This document shows, one piece after another, positions 48,708 through 57,348 of a stretch of 64,000 bases of DNA (positions are counted from its first letter, which is position 1; each line of letters starts with the position of its first letter). Source of the stretch: Herbidospora galbida (lineage in GTDB: Bacteria > Actinomycetota > Actinomycetes > Streptosporangiales > Streptosporangiaceae); assembly GCF_005233835.1 (NCBI RefSeq), contig NZ_SZQA01000029.1:57199-121198 (forward strand). Direction: 5' to 3'. Below the pieces are notes generated by a model. The model worked only from the letters and a program-made list of their open reading frames with translations, was not told where the DNA came from and made no database searches. The position numbers and the translations under genes were made by a program.

Positions 48708-50789
48708 TCAGAAGTCGGCGAAGCGGGGGGTGGGCAGGGCGTCGCGGGTGCTGCGCAGGTGGTCGGCGATCTCTCCCCGGCGGAGCCGGATGCCCGGTCC
48801 CGACGGGTAGCGGCGCAGCACGTCCAGGGTGGCGAGGCGGCGGGCCACGCCCGGCAGGGCAGCGGTGTCGGCCAGGCGGCGGGCGGCCGACCAGCGCAGG
48901 GGGAAGACGTTCTCGGTGATGACGTACGACAGCACCGGCAACGAGCCGGAGACGAGGGAGTTCCAGCGGTCCAGGACGGTGGTCCAGCCGCGTTCCGACT
49001 GCGCGGTGACCTGGTTCTTGCGCTGGTCGCCCTGGCTGCGCGCCGAATAGGCCTGCGACAGCCCCGACACCGCGAACACCGGGTTGACCAGGGCCGCCGC
49101 GCCCAGTGACAGCGCGGCGCCCGCGTAGCTGACCTTCGGCAGGGCGTCGGGGTCCAGGTCGATCAGCCGGGAGACCTGGGCGGCGAGCTGGCCCGTCTCG
49201 GCGGCGGCGCGCTGGGTGGGGGCGAGGGCGGCGCGCAGGGCGGCTTCGCCTTGTTTGAGCCATTCGGGTTCGTCGGTCCCCGCGAGGAGAGCGTCGCGGT
49301 GGCGGATGAACGCGGGCAGGACGTACGCCACCTGGTCGAGGTGGCGCTGCAGCTCGACCAGGCCGATCTGCAGGACCGCGGCCAGCCGGGAGCGGCCCTC
49401 GGCGGCCTCGGGCAACGTCACGGGCGTCGCGAGGTCGTCGGACTCGCCCAGCAGGGCCGCGTGCAGCTCGTAGAAGGGGCCGAAGATCGTGTAGAGGAGG
49501 TAGTCCTCCTCCAGGCCGGCGGCGGCGCGGAGCATGTCGGGGATCTGGTCGGCGGTGGCGTCCAGGTGGCTCCAGGCGCGGATCTCGGTGTGCAGGGCCT
49601 GGATCAGTTCCGGCTGCGCGACGACGGTGAGGTCGGACCGTTCGGTCGTCAGGCGCAGGGTCGGGCGGGGCGCGGCGGGGTCGCCCTCGACGCCGCGAAT
49701 CGAGGGGTAGGCGATGTGCAGGCCGACCTCCGGGCCGCGTACGCGCAGGCCGTCGGCCGCGAACGCGAAGGCCACCGGGCGGCCGTCGGACAGCTCGACC
49801 GGGAAGACGCCCGCCGTGAGGGTGCGTTCGGCGGCGGCGCGGAGCCGGTCGTGCCGGTGCAGGCGCCGGCCGAACGTCGTCGAGCCGCACGTCACCGCGA
49901 CCGGGCCGTGGACGGGGCTGAAGACCACGAAGCGTTCGGCCGAACCGGCGACGCGCAGGTGGGGGTCGGCCAGGTCGAAGGCGGCGAGCACCTGGCGGCC
50001 GTCGGGCGACTGGAACTCCAGGGCGTCGTCGCTCAGGACGCAGTCGGCCTTCACCGGACTCCGGCCGCTCTTCAGGCCCCGGATCGTCACCGGGGCCGAC
50101 GTGCCGACCGTACCGGGACCGGCGTGGGCTGCGGCCCGGACGACCTTGAGGAAGGCGTCGCGGACCGGCGGGGTCGCGAGGTGCAGGGTCGCGCCGCTGA
50201 GGAACCGGCCGCCGAGCAGGGCGCCGCCGTGGAGTTCGACGGCGCTCGGTCCGAGCGGGGTGACCCTGATGCGGTTGACGGGCCACTCCAGCGGGACCTC
50301 GCCCCGGTCGCGGAGCTGGAGCCGGCCGCCGGCGACGACGGTGTAGGCGGTGAACTCGGTGGCGGCCCCGCCGGGGTCGTCCTCGTAGTGCGGGGTGATC
50401 GAGATCGCGCAGGGGCTGATGAAGTCGGCGGTGGCGGCGTCCGGGAGGAGGCGGCCGTGCAGGCCCGTCAGGGCGGCGAGCGCGGGCGGGTCGAGCGGGC
50501 CCGAGGTGAGCGAGAGCGTCTGGCCGCGCAGCCGGACGTCGGCGACCAGGCGGGTGCTGGCGTCGACGAGCCTGATGGAGGCGTCGGGGTCGGCCGCCGG
50601 GTCGAGGACCGAGACGATCGGATTGCCGAGGCCGCCGGTGTCGTGCACGTACACCGCCGGCCAGTCGGTCACCAGCAGGGAGCGGGCGCCCGTCCAGGAG
50701 AAGCCGGTGGACTGCTGCTCACGGGACGAAGGGTGCACGCTGCTGTCGAAGACGACACGGCCCCGCACCGCTCCCCACGCGACCGCCAT
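48708..50789 (-). CDS. Large hypothetical protein downstream of a decayed CHAT gene
   Basis: 693 residues; ATG at 50789 preceded by GAGGAG with 5-base spacing. The N-terminal ~430 residues are beta-rich with repeated short strands (GRVVFDSSVHPSS, RLVADVRLRGQTLSL, PVTIRGLKSGRSPV, LRLTTERSDLTVVAQ). The C-terminal part is helical with a weakly hydrophobic segment (YAGAALSLGAAALVNPVFAV). No family is recognised. It sits between a CHAT-domain remnant and a small protein gene, so it may have been the partner or substrate of that protease-like protein. Confidence 0.7.
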   Translation of the reverse strand: MAVAWGAVRGRVVFDSSVHPSSREQQSTGFSWTGARSLLVTDWPAVYVHDTGGLGNPIVSVLDPAADPDASIRLVDASTRLVADVRLRGQTLSLTSGPLDPPALAALTGLHGRLLPDAATADFISPCAISITPHYEDDPGGAATEFTAYTVVAGGRLQLRDRGEVPLEWPVNRIRVTPLGPSAVELHGGALLGGRFLSGATLHLATPPVRDAFLKVVRAAAHAGPGTVGTSAPVTIRGLKSGRSPVKADCVLSDDALEFQSPDGRQVLAAFDLADPHLRVAGSAERFVVFSPVHGPVAVTCGSTTFGRRLHRHDRLRAAAERTLTAGVFPVELSDGRPVAFAFAADGLRVRGPEVGLHIAYPSIRGVEGDPAAPRPTLRLTTERSDLTVVAQPELIQALHTEIRAWSHLDATADQIPDMLRAAAGLEEDYLLYTIFGPFYELHAALLGESDDLATPVTLPEAAEGRSRLAAVLQIGLVELQRHLDQVAYVLPAFIRHRDALLAGTDEPEWLKQGEAALRAALAPTQRAAAETGQLAAQVSRLIDLDPDALPKVSYAGAALSLGAAALVNPVFAVSGLSQAYSARSQGDQRKNQVTAQSERGWTTVLDRWNSLVSGSLPVLSYVITENVFPLRWSAARRLADTAALPGVARRLATLDVLRRYPSGPGIRLRRGEIADHLRSTRDALPTPRFADF

Positions 50790-50875
50790 GGCTGCTCCTC
50801 TGGTACGCCGATCTCGGGTCGGGAGGAATTGTCCCGCCTCGGTGGCGCTCTGAACACGTACAAATACCTGAAGAC

Positions 50876-51360
50876 TCAGCCCGTGCCCAGGGCGACGAAC
50901 GACCAGCCGGTGATCCGCCGCAACGGGTCGGCGTAGTGGTCGCACCGCGCGTCGCGCAGGGCGGTCGCCAGCGGCGCGCCCTCCACCAAACGCCGGTGCA
51001 GCGTCCCGGTCAGCCCGAGGAGCTCGTCGGCGCCCGTGGGCGACGACACCGCCGACTGGCAGCTCGGCGGTCCCACGGCCGTGTTCGCGCGGGAGGCGGT
51101 TGAGCCGGAACCGGATCGACCTCTCTGCGGACGGTGGCGAGGTCGCCGGGCAGGGGGAGGCCGCGGACCCGTCCACCGCCGACGAAGACCAGACGGAGGG
51201 CGTCGCCGACCGCGATGATCTCCACGAGGGTGACGCCCGCGGCCAGGGTCTCCAGGAGGTCGCGGGCGGCGGCCCCGCTCCCGCCCTCGGCGCGCAGCGT
51301 CCGCGCCCGGATCGCCTCTTCCAGGCGGCGCTGTTCCTGGGGAGCGGAGCGGGCCGCTGA
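50876..51360 (-). pseudogene. Decayed CHAT-domain (caspase-like) gene
   Basis: Three pieces in different frames read like one CHAT protein. From about 51350 the frame gives EQRRLEEAIRAR, ARDLLETLAAG and VEIIAVGDALRLVFVGGGRV then LPGDLATVRRE, the start of a CHAT domain. Near 51120 it shifts to SIRFRLNRLPRE. Near 51030 it shifts again to ADELLGLTGTLHRRLVEGAP then LATALRDARC, ending SFVALGTG at 50876, the usual CHAT C terminus. The catalytic His/Cys core in between is missing, so an internal deletion plus frameshifts have inactivated it. It lies 86 bp upstream of the gene starting at 50789. Confidence 0.65.
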
Positions 51361-51502
51361 GCCTGCGGTTCGCGCTCTTCCACGGGGGCCGTCTACGTCA
51401 CGGAGTGGCTCGCGGTCTGAGCGCCCCAGGGGGCCGTGGACCGGTGGTTTCCCCGAGTCGGTCCCGAGGCGCCGGTGCGGGGCCGTCCGCTTGAGTGAGC
51501 AG

Positions 51503-52042
51503 ATGACACCCGAAGGACTCGCCCGCCTCGTGACGGTCGCGCTGGTCTCCCTGCCGGTTCTCGCGGGATGCGGCTACGAACGGATCGACCCTCCGGCCCC
51601 TCCCGCCGACCCGGTGACCTCGGCCCCTGCACCCCCGTCGCCGCCGGCGGCGGAGACCGCCGCCACGGGAGCGTTTCCCGCAGAGCTTCTCGGTACGTGG
51701 CAGAGCACCGGCGCGGGCGACGCGCTGCTCGTCTACCGCTTCGACGGCGACGGCACCTACGCGCACGCGGGCGTGCTCTCCCAGCAGCGCCCCTCGGGGG
51801 TGTTCAGTTACGAGGTCGGCGCGTCCGGCAGCGTCGACGTCGACGGGGAGCGCCTGGTGTTGCGCCCGGAGAGCGGCACGACGACGCTGACCGACCCCGA
51901 CTCGCCCGGCTCCAGCTATCAGGACCGGCCGATGACCGACCTGAGTGCCGAGGAGTACACGTGGGCGCTGTCGGCCGACGGCGACCTCGCGCTGACGGAG
52001 GCCGCGTCGGGGCGGACGATCACGTACCGGAAGCAGTCATGA
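51503..52042 (+). CDS. Lipoprotein, lipocalin-like beta protein
   Basis: 179 residues. RLVTVALVSLPVLAGCGY is a lipoprotein signal (Cys at about residue 23), followed by a Pro/Ala-rich linker and a beta-rich domain (LLGTWQSTGAGDALLVYRFD, TYAHAGVLSQQ, TWALSADGDLALTEA) of the kind seen in small exported lipocalin-like proteins. It overlaps the next gene by ATGA. Ligand and role unknown. Confidence 0.75.
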   Translation: MTPEGLARLVTVALVSLPVLAGCGYERIDPPAPPADPVTSAPAPPSPPAAETAATGAFPAELLGTWQSTGAGDALLVYRFDGDGTYAHAGVLSQQRPSGVFSYEVGASGSVDVDGERLVLRPESGTTTLTDPDSPGSSYQDRPMTDLSAEEYTWALSADGDLALTEAASGRTITYRKQS

Positions 52043-53244
52043 GCCGGTCGAACCTGCTGCAGGCGGCGGTGACCGTCCTGGTCGCGCTGCTGCTCGTCAT
52101 CGCCGCCCTGCTGTACTCGCAGGCGAGCGGCGACTGGCAGACGGGCGTGCGTCAGCACCTGCAGCGATCGGCGGCCGTCCTCGAGCACGTCCGGCACGTC
52201 TACGCCGACGAGGCCCCGGCCGCGATGCAGGTGTCGGTGGCCGAGGCCCGCGCCCGGCACCTCGGGACGGCGGCCGGGTCGCAGGCCGCCGTCGAGGCCG
52301 AGGCGGAGAACCAGTTCGCCTGGCACCAGCGCCAGGCCCACGCGGGCGGCGCCACCCTCCTCGCCGGAGACCGCTACCGGCTCGACGGCCTCGGCTACGA
52401 CGTGCCGCGCCGCCTCGGCGACCTGCGCGCGAGCGCCCCCCGCGTCGACCCGGAGGGCACCTTCTCCGACGGCGACGCGACGGGGCGGCTCGCCACCTGG
52501 ATCAGCTTCCTGACGATCCCGCTCGTGGTCGTCTACCTGGTGGCGCAGCTGTTCCTCCGCCGCCGCGCGGACTCCTCTGACAGGGACGTCGGCCTCGCCC
52601 CCGAGCCCGACGTCACCCGGCGGTTCGGCGTCACCCTGGCGGTGGGCGTCTGGATCGTGCTCAACGTCGTGGCGCCCTTCTACGCCCACCAGCAGGCCCA
52701 GGAGCAGCGCGCCCAGGCGCTGGCGGCGATCCGGATCGACCGGATCGAGACGTCGATCCTGGCGGGCCAGACGCTGTCGGCCTTCCGCACGGAGGGGCGG
52801 CGCACGGTGCTGGCCCTGGAGTCCCGGGCGGCGGCCAGGCAGTACGCGGCCCTGGGCGCCGACGGGGAGGACTGGGCGCAGACGGAGATCGCCGCCGCCG
52901 ACGCGGCGGCGGTCGGCACGGTCACCGACGTCGTCGCCCGCATGACCCGCTCGCCGGCCCAGGCCGACGGCGTCGACCCCGTGACGCGGGCCGCGCTGGC
53001 GGGCGCACCCGGAGACTGGCAGGCCCAGCTCGCCGGGCAACTGGCCGAGGTGGACCGGGCCGAACGCGCCGGTCAGTGGGCGAACGTGCTCGGCCTCGCG
53101 GGCCTGCTGGCGGGCCTGGCGGCCACGCTGGCAGCCCTCGCGGAGGCGACCGGCCAGGCGGGCCGGGCGGTCTGGATCCGCAGGGCGGCGATCGCCGTGC
53201 TGAGCGGGCTGGCGCCGCTGATCGTGCTCGGGCTCTTCTCCTGA
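52039..53244 (+). CDS. Multi-pass membrane protein of unknown function
   Basis: 401 residues. Helices at about 5-27 (LLQAAVTVLVALLLVIAALL), 153-172 (WISFLTIPLVVVYLVAQLFL), 196-215 (GVTLAVGVWIVLNVVAPFYA) and two at the C terminus, with extracytoplasmic helical domains between them. Its layout, an anchored lipoprotein gene directly upstream with ATGA overlap, suggests a two-protein envelope complex. No family match recognised. Confidence 0.72.
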   Translation: MSRSNLLQAAVTVLVALLLVIAALLYSQASGDWQTGVRQHLQRSAAVLEHVRHVYADEAPAAMQVSVAEARARHLGTAAGSQAAVEAEAENQFAWHQRQAHAGGATLLAGDRYRLDGLGYDVPRRLGDLRASAPRVDPEGTFSDGDATGRLATWISFLTIPLVVVYLVAQLFLRRRADSSDRDVGLAPEPDVTRRFGVTLAVGVWIVLNVVAPFYAHQQAQEQRAQALAAIRIDRIETSILAGQTLSAFRTEGRRTVLALESRAAARQYAALGADGEDWAQTEIAAADAAAVGTVTDVVARMTRSPAQADGVDPVTRAALAGAPGDWQAQLAGQLAEVDRAERAGQWANVLGLAGLLAGLAATLAALAEATGQAGRAVWIRRAAIAVLSGLAPLIVLGLFS

Positions 53245-53263
53245 GCGCCCTACGATTTCGCGC

Positions 53264-54139
53264 ATGGCCTCCCACGGATTCACGCTCACCGCCCAGGGTC
53301 CCTTCGACTTCGCCGACGCGTTGCGGTTCGTCGAGCAGTGGCCGGCGACGAGCACGCTTCCGTCCGGCGGTCGCACCTTGCGGTTCGCCTACTGCGCCGA
53401 GCACGACTGGCTCCCGATCGGCGTCTCCGTCAGCGGCGTCCCCGGCGGCGTCGCCGTGGAGACCACCCGGCCCGCCGGTCCGGCGATCAGGCACGAGATC
53501 GCCAGGATCTTCTCGCTCGACGTCGACGGGCGGGGCTTCGAGCAGGTGGGGCGGGCCGATCCCGTACTGGAGGAGCTTCGGCTACGCAGCCCCGGGCTCC
53601 GGCCGGTCGGGTTCTGGACCCCGTGGGAGTCGGCCTGCTGGGCCGTCATCGTGCAGCGCTCGTCGATGCACATCGCGGCGAAGATCAAGCAGCGCATCGC
53701 GGAGAAGTTCGGCGCGCGGGTCGTCGTGGACGACGTCGAGTATCCGGTCTTCCCGCCGCCGGTGAGCCTCGCGGAGGCCGACGGGATGGGGCTCCCGGCG
53801 CAGAAGGAGGAGTGGATCCGGGGGCTGGCGCGGGCGGCCCTCGACGGCGTGCTGACGGCGGAGTACCTGCGGAGCGTCCCGCCCGAGGAGGCGCTGGCGG
53901 AGCTGCGGGGCCTCGCGGGCGTCGGGCCGTTCTCGGCCGGGCTGATCCTGATCAGGGGCGCGGGGGCGCCCGACGCGTTCCCGGGCGACGAGCCCCGGCT
54001 GTTCGGGATCCTGCGGGAGGCCTATGGCCTGCCGGAGGACGCCACGCCGCGCGACTACGCGAAGCTGGCCGACGGATGGCGGCCGTTCCGCTCGTGGGCG
54101 TCGTTCCTCTTCCGATCGTCCACCTATCAGGACCGGTGA
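53264..54139 (+). CDS. DNA-3-methyladenine glycosylase-like (HhH-GPD superfamily)
   Basis: 291 residues. Residues ~115-285 form the HhH-GPD fold: PWESACWAVIVQRSSM, the hairpin LRGLAGVGPFSAGLILIRG and AFPGDEPRLFGILREAYG, with the catalytic Asp in FPGDEPRL. It would excise alkylated bases in base-excision repair, like AlkA. The N-terminal ~110 residues are beta-rich, as in AlkA-type proteins. ATG at 53264; the gene is isolated from the preceding operon by 19 bases. Confidence 0.82.
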   Translation: MASHGFTLTAQGPFDFADALRFVEQWPATSTLPSGGRTLRFAYCAEHDWLPIGVSVSGVPGGVAVETTRPAGPAIRHEIARIFSLDVDGRGFEQVGRADPVLEELRLRSPGLRPVGFWTPWESACWAVIVQRSSMHIAAKIKQRIAEKFGARVVVDDVEYPVFPPPVSLAEADGMGLPAQKEEWIRGLARAALDGVLTAEYLRSVPPEEALAELRGLAGVGPFSAGLILIRGAGAPDAFPGDEPRLFGILREAYGLPEDATPRDYAKLADGWRPFRSWASFLFRSSTYQDR

Positions 54140-54175
54140 CGCGGGATTGTCGGTGGCGTGCGTCAGTATCCCCGC

Positions 54176-54514
54176 ATGCCCGTGAACCCGAAGATCGCCG
54201 CGCATCCGTTCCTCGCCGGCATGTACCGCGACCCCTACTTCCCCGACGAGCTCGTCGACAAGGGGAAGGCCGTCCTGCTGCGACTGTGCGACCGCATCGA
54301 GGCCGAGCGGCCCGCCGACCTGGCCGCCCTCTACCCGCTCACCCACGCGGCGACCGACGAGTTCAACGCCCTCGACGAGGAGTTCCACGAAGCGGGCAGC
54401 GAGATCGAGACCGCCGCGAGGGAGTGGATCGCGGACGACTTCTGGTTCGTCGCCTCCGCCTACGGATTCGACGACGCCGAGATCGAGGAGCTCATCGCTA
54501 CCCGCGACTGGTGA
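54176..54514 (+). CDS. DUF5713 family protein
   Basis: 112 residues from ATG 54176 (GTG 54158 is an alternative, but adds a non-conserved tail). The conserved pattern is FLAGMYRDPYFPDELVDKGK, LTHAATDEFNALDEEFHEAG, SEIETAAREWIADDFWFVA and IEELIATRDW. DUF5713 proteins are small, soluble and of unknown function. The end overlaps the convergent membrane gene by 17 bases. Confidence 0.82.
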   Translation: MPVNPKIAAHPFLAGMYRDPYFPDELVDKGKAVLLRLCDRIEAERPADLAALYPLTHAATDEFNALDEEFHEAGSEIETAAREWIADDFWFVASAYGFDDAEIEELIATRDW

Positions 54515-55628
54515 CGGGCATGAGCCAGTCGCCCGACCGCGTGGGCCGGCCGAGTCTCCAGCCCTTGGGCGAGGCGATTCCGCCGAAGTAGACCTCTCGG
54601 TATCCCGAATAGTCCTTCGGGGAGGCCGAGGCGGTCACCGTGAACGGTTCGCCCTTCCGATCGATTCTGGTACGGATCACGGCACCGTCCACCAGAGTCG
54701 ATGCTTCGATGGTGAACTCGCAGTAGTGCCGCCGCGTCTGGGCGTAGACCTGGAAGACGGCGCGTTCTCCTCGGTCCAGGGTGATGCTGCGTTTGCGGAA
54801 ATACTGGCCGGTCATCTTCACATACCAGTCGGCGTCGGTGACCGGGTTGCCGAACTCGTCCTTGGCGATCGAGGCCGCTTCCGGATTGGGCCGGTCGAGG
54901 TCGAAGGCGATGGGGGAGAGCGGACTGTCGCCCGCGTTCGGGCTGGTCAACAGGGTGCCGGTAAGCGGTTCACGGCAGGTCGAGCGGGCCCGCATGCCGA
55001 TGATCGTGACAGGTTCGGGGTGCGCGCCCCTGAGGACGATCTTGATCTGTTCGGAGTCGACGGCGACTCCGCTGTGGCCCCTGACCCATTCGTCACCCCG
55101 CTCGGCGTCGTCGAGCTCGGCGAGCTGCTTCTTCGTGAAACGGGCCGGTTCGGCCATCGCCCAGTGGAAGTCGTCGCCGCGCGGATCCAGCTGGACCAGT
55201 TCCACGACCAGCGGTGAGGGCGATGCGGAGGGCGATGCCGAGGGGGACGGCGCTTCGGAGGACGGCGTCTTCGAGGGCGTTGGGCGGTCGGCCGCCGCCT
55301 CGGCCGAGGGCGAGACGGGGCCGGATTCCTCCTTCACCGGAGGGCCGGGTGCCGCCTCGGTGGCGAACGGGACCGCTGCTGCGGCCAGGGCGAACGCGGT
55401 CACCGCGGACACGACCAGGGCCTGATTCCCCGCCCTGCGGGTGTTGCGCTGGGCGAAGACGACCATGGCCATGCCAGCGGCGACCATCGCGGCCGGAAGA
55501 ATGCGTACATAACCGGGATATCCGGATATACCCGTCCAAAGGAATAAGGCGATCCCCATGCCGATCAGCGCCGAGCCGATAATGATTCGGCGCCGGTTCC
55601 ATTTCTCCGCATTTCGCTGACGTGGCAC
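54498..55628 (-). CDS. Membrane protein with Ser/Pro linker and extracytoplasmic domain
   Basis: 376 residues (GTG 55628). Three hydrophobic helices at about 14-33, 42-58 and 70-88 precede a low-complexity linker rich in Pro, Ser and Ala (about 96-137, with repeats such as SPSASPSASPSP). The remaining ~235 residues are beta-rich and probably extracellular (IKIVLRGAHPEPVTIIGM, GEPFTVTASASPKDYSGY). Resembles exported Streptomyces hypothetical proteins; no function assigned. Confidence 0.75.
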   Translation of the reverse strand: MPRQRNAEKWNRRRIIIGSALIGMGIALFLWTGISGYPGYVRILPAAMVAAGMAMVVFAQRNTRRAGNQALVVSAVTAFALAAAAVPFATEAAPGPPVKEESGPVSPSAEAAADRPTPSKTPSSEAPSPSASPSASPSPLVVELVQLDPRGDDFHWAMAEPARFTKKQLAELDDAERGDEWVRGHSGVAVDSEQIKIVLRGAHPEPVTIIGMRARSTCREPLTGTLLTSPNAGDSPLSPIAFDLDRPNPEAASIAKDEFGNPVTDADWYVKMTGQYFRKRSITLDRGERAVFQVYAQTRRHYCEFTIEASTLVDGAVIRTRIDRKGEPFTVTASASPKDYSGYREVYFGGIASPKGWRLGRPTRSGDWLMPVTSRG

Positions 55629-55791
55629 CGTTCGAATCTATTGCTCCCGCGATTGTCTCGTCGCCCATCCCGCCAATATCGCCCCAGCCGTCGCGACCGC
55701 GACCGGGTGTTCGCGTGATGCACAGTTATCGATGTGTCCTTTTGAGCTAGGAATGCCTGACTGGAACGCTCCTTGCCGGTTGGTACCCCCG

Positions 55792-55821
55792 TTGTCACGC
55801 TCGACTCGTCAGCCGGATACA
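55792..55821 (+). promoter_or_regulatory. Candidate promoter for the methyltransferase gene
   Basis: TTGTCA (55792-55797) and GATACA (55816-55821) are separated by 18 bp, resembling a sigma-70-type promoter. The expected start of transcription lies close to the ATG at 55838, which has no Shine-Dalgarno, consistent with a near-leaderless mRNA. Confidence 0.35.
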
Positions 55822-55837
55822 GCCACGGGGGCGCCAC

Positions 55838-56560
55838 ATGGCGGTGTTTCACGGTCAGGACATGCGCGACTATCTGGCCCGGGTCTCCCGGCACGCCATG
55901 GTCAGGACGATCCGGGAACAGGGCGTCGACCTGCTCAAGGTGGGCCCGGGGGAGCGGGTGCTCGACGCCGGCTGCGGCCCCGGTGACATGGCCGCCCGGT
56001 TCGCCGGGCTCGGGGCGCACGTCACCGCGATCGACTCCGACCCGGCGATGGCCGGGGTGGCCGCCGAGATCCCCGGCGTCACGGCGCAGACCGGAGACCT
56101 CGCCGCTCTCGACCGTCCCGGCGCCTTCGACGTCGTGTGGGCCGAACGGGTGCTCCAGCACGTCCCCGGCCCCGACCGGGTCGTCGGCAACCTGGTGCGG
56201 GCGCTGGCCCCCGGCGGCCGGATCTGCCTGGTCGACGTCGACTGGACCGGCCTGGTGGTCGACGGGGTCGACGACGACCTCGCCGACCAGGTGCTCGGCG
56301 TCTTCCGCGCGGTGGTGCCCAACCCGTCGATGGGACGCACCCTCAGCCGCCGCCTGGTCCGCCAGGGCCTCACGACCGTCGAGGTCAGGGCGTTCCTCGG
56401 CGTGTCGACCGACCTGGCGGACGCGGCGGCGGTCATCCCCGTGCTCGACGAACGGCTCATCCCGGCTCCCGGCGCGTGGTTCTCGGCCCTGCGGGCCGCC
56501 GACGACAGGGGAGAGTTCCTCGTGGCCCTGCCCGTCTACCTCGCCCTGGGGTCGGCGTGA
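55838..56560 (+). CDS. Class I SAM-dependent methyltransferase
   Basis: 240 residues. Motif I VLDAGCGPGDMAARF, motif II around ITAIDSDPAMAG-like VTAIDSD, then FDVVWAERVLQHVPGPDRVV and LAPGGRICLVDVDW. Small-molecule type (methyltransf_11/25); substrate unknown. It lacks a clear ribosome-binding site (see promoter at 55792). The stop shares a base with the start of the broken GNAT-like gene, so they were once an operon. Confidence 0.85.
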   Translation: MAVFHGQDMRDYLARVSRHAMVRTIREQGVDLLKVGPGERVLDAGCGPGDMAARFAGLGAHVTAIDSDPAMAGVAAEIPGVTAQTGDLAALDRPGAFDVVWAERVLQHVPGPDRVVGNLVRALAPGGRICLVDVDWTGLVVDGVDDDLADQVLGVFRAVVPNPSMGRTLSRRLVRQGLTTVEVRAFLGVSTDLADAAAVIPVLDERLIPAPGAWFSALRAADDRGEFLVALPVYLALGSA

Positions 56561-56989
56561 TGACCTTCGAGGTCCACCCGCCCGACGGCGAGTTCGGCGG
56601 GCGGTCCTGGCAGCGCGAGCTGGTGGAGTTCCGCAGCGAGGTGCTCAGGTCCTTCGGGCTGCCGTCCGGGCTCGACCACGACGTCCACGACGGGCCCGCC
56701 CACCACCTGCTGGCGCGCACCCCCGACGGCGTGCTCGCCGGTTGCGCCCGGCTCGCCCCGCTGGAAGACCTGAACCCGGGACACGCTCCTCACGAGAATG
56801 GGCTTCCACGCCCCCTCGGGCCGCGTCCACGAGATGCCCGACCTGGGCTACCCCGTCCGGCTGCTGACGGTCCGCCCCGACCGGTTGCTGCACGGCCGGG
56901 CCCACCGCGTCACAGTGAGGTGGCGAAGCGGCGGATCCAGCGGCGTTGCCACGGGGTCTCCACCGCCTTCCGGTGGTGGTTGGCCCTGA
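56560..56989 (+). pseudogene. GNAT-like acyltransferase gene with frameshift
   Basis: From ATG 56560 the frame reads MTFEVHPPDGEFGGRSW then HHLLARTPDGVLAGCARLAP and DLNPG, the N-terminal half of a GNAT-like or autoinducer-synthase-like fold. Near 56785-56797 conserved-looking sequence moves to the next frame: LLTRMGFHAPSGRVHEMPDL then YPVRLLTVRPDRLLHGRAHR. Neither frame alone gives a full protein, and the shifted frame runs into the antisense of the phosphatase gene to a TGA at 56989. A one-base indel or sequencing error is likely. Confidence 0.5.
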
Positions 56990-57329
56990 CCCACGCCACC
57001 GCCTCGTCCGGGCCCAGGCCCGTCAGCGTGGCCAGGCAGGCCAGCACCGTGCCGGTGCGGCCCACCCCGCCCCCGCACGCCACCTCGACGTCGGCTCCGC
57101 CGACCGCCCGGTCGTAGAGGCCGCGGATCGCCGTGGCCGCCTGAGCGGGGTCGGAGGGCAGCCAGAAGTCGGGCCAGCGCACCCATTCGGAGGGCCAGGG
57201 GACCTGCGGGGGGCGGCCCACGACGTACAGGCCGAAGTCGGGGAGCGGGCCCGGGGGCGGCGGGCGGCGGAGTCCGCGGCCGCGGACGGGGGTGCCGTCT
57301 GGCAGGCGAAGAGCACCGTGCAGGGTCAT
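56910..57329 (-). CDS. Protein tyrosine/dual-specificity phosphatase-like protein
   Basis: 139 residues from ATG 57329. The CX5R P-loop reads VACGGGVGRTGTVLA (Cys-Gly-Gly-Gly-Val-Gly-Arg), and WLPSDPAQA could provide the general-acid Asp. Size and layout fit the small actinobacterial PTP-like family. MTLHGALRLPDGTPVRGRGL is the conserved start; a longer upstream frame has no support. Convergent with the GNAT-like remnant. Confidence 0.78.
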   Translation of the reverse strand: MTLHGALRLPDGTPVRGRGLRRPPPPGPLPDFGLYVVGRPPQVPWPSEWVRWPDFWLPSDPAQAATAIRGLYDRAVGGADVEVACGGGVGRTGTVLACLATLTGLGPDEAVAWVRANHHRKAVETPWQRRWIRRFATSL

Positions 57330-57348
57330 GGGGAAATATTGTGGACGG

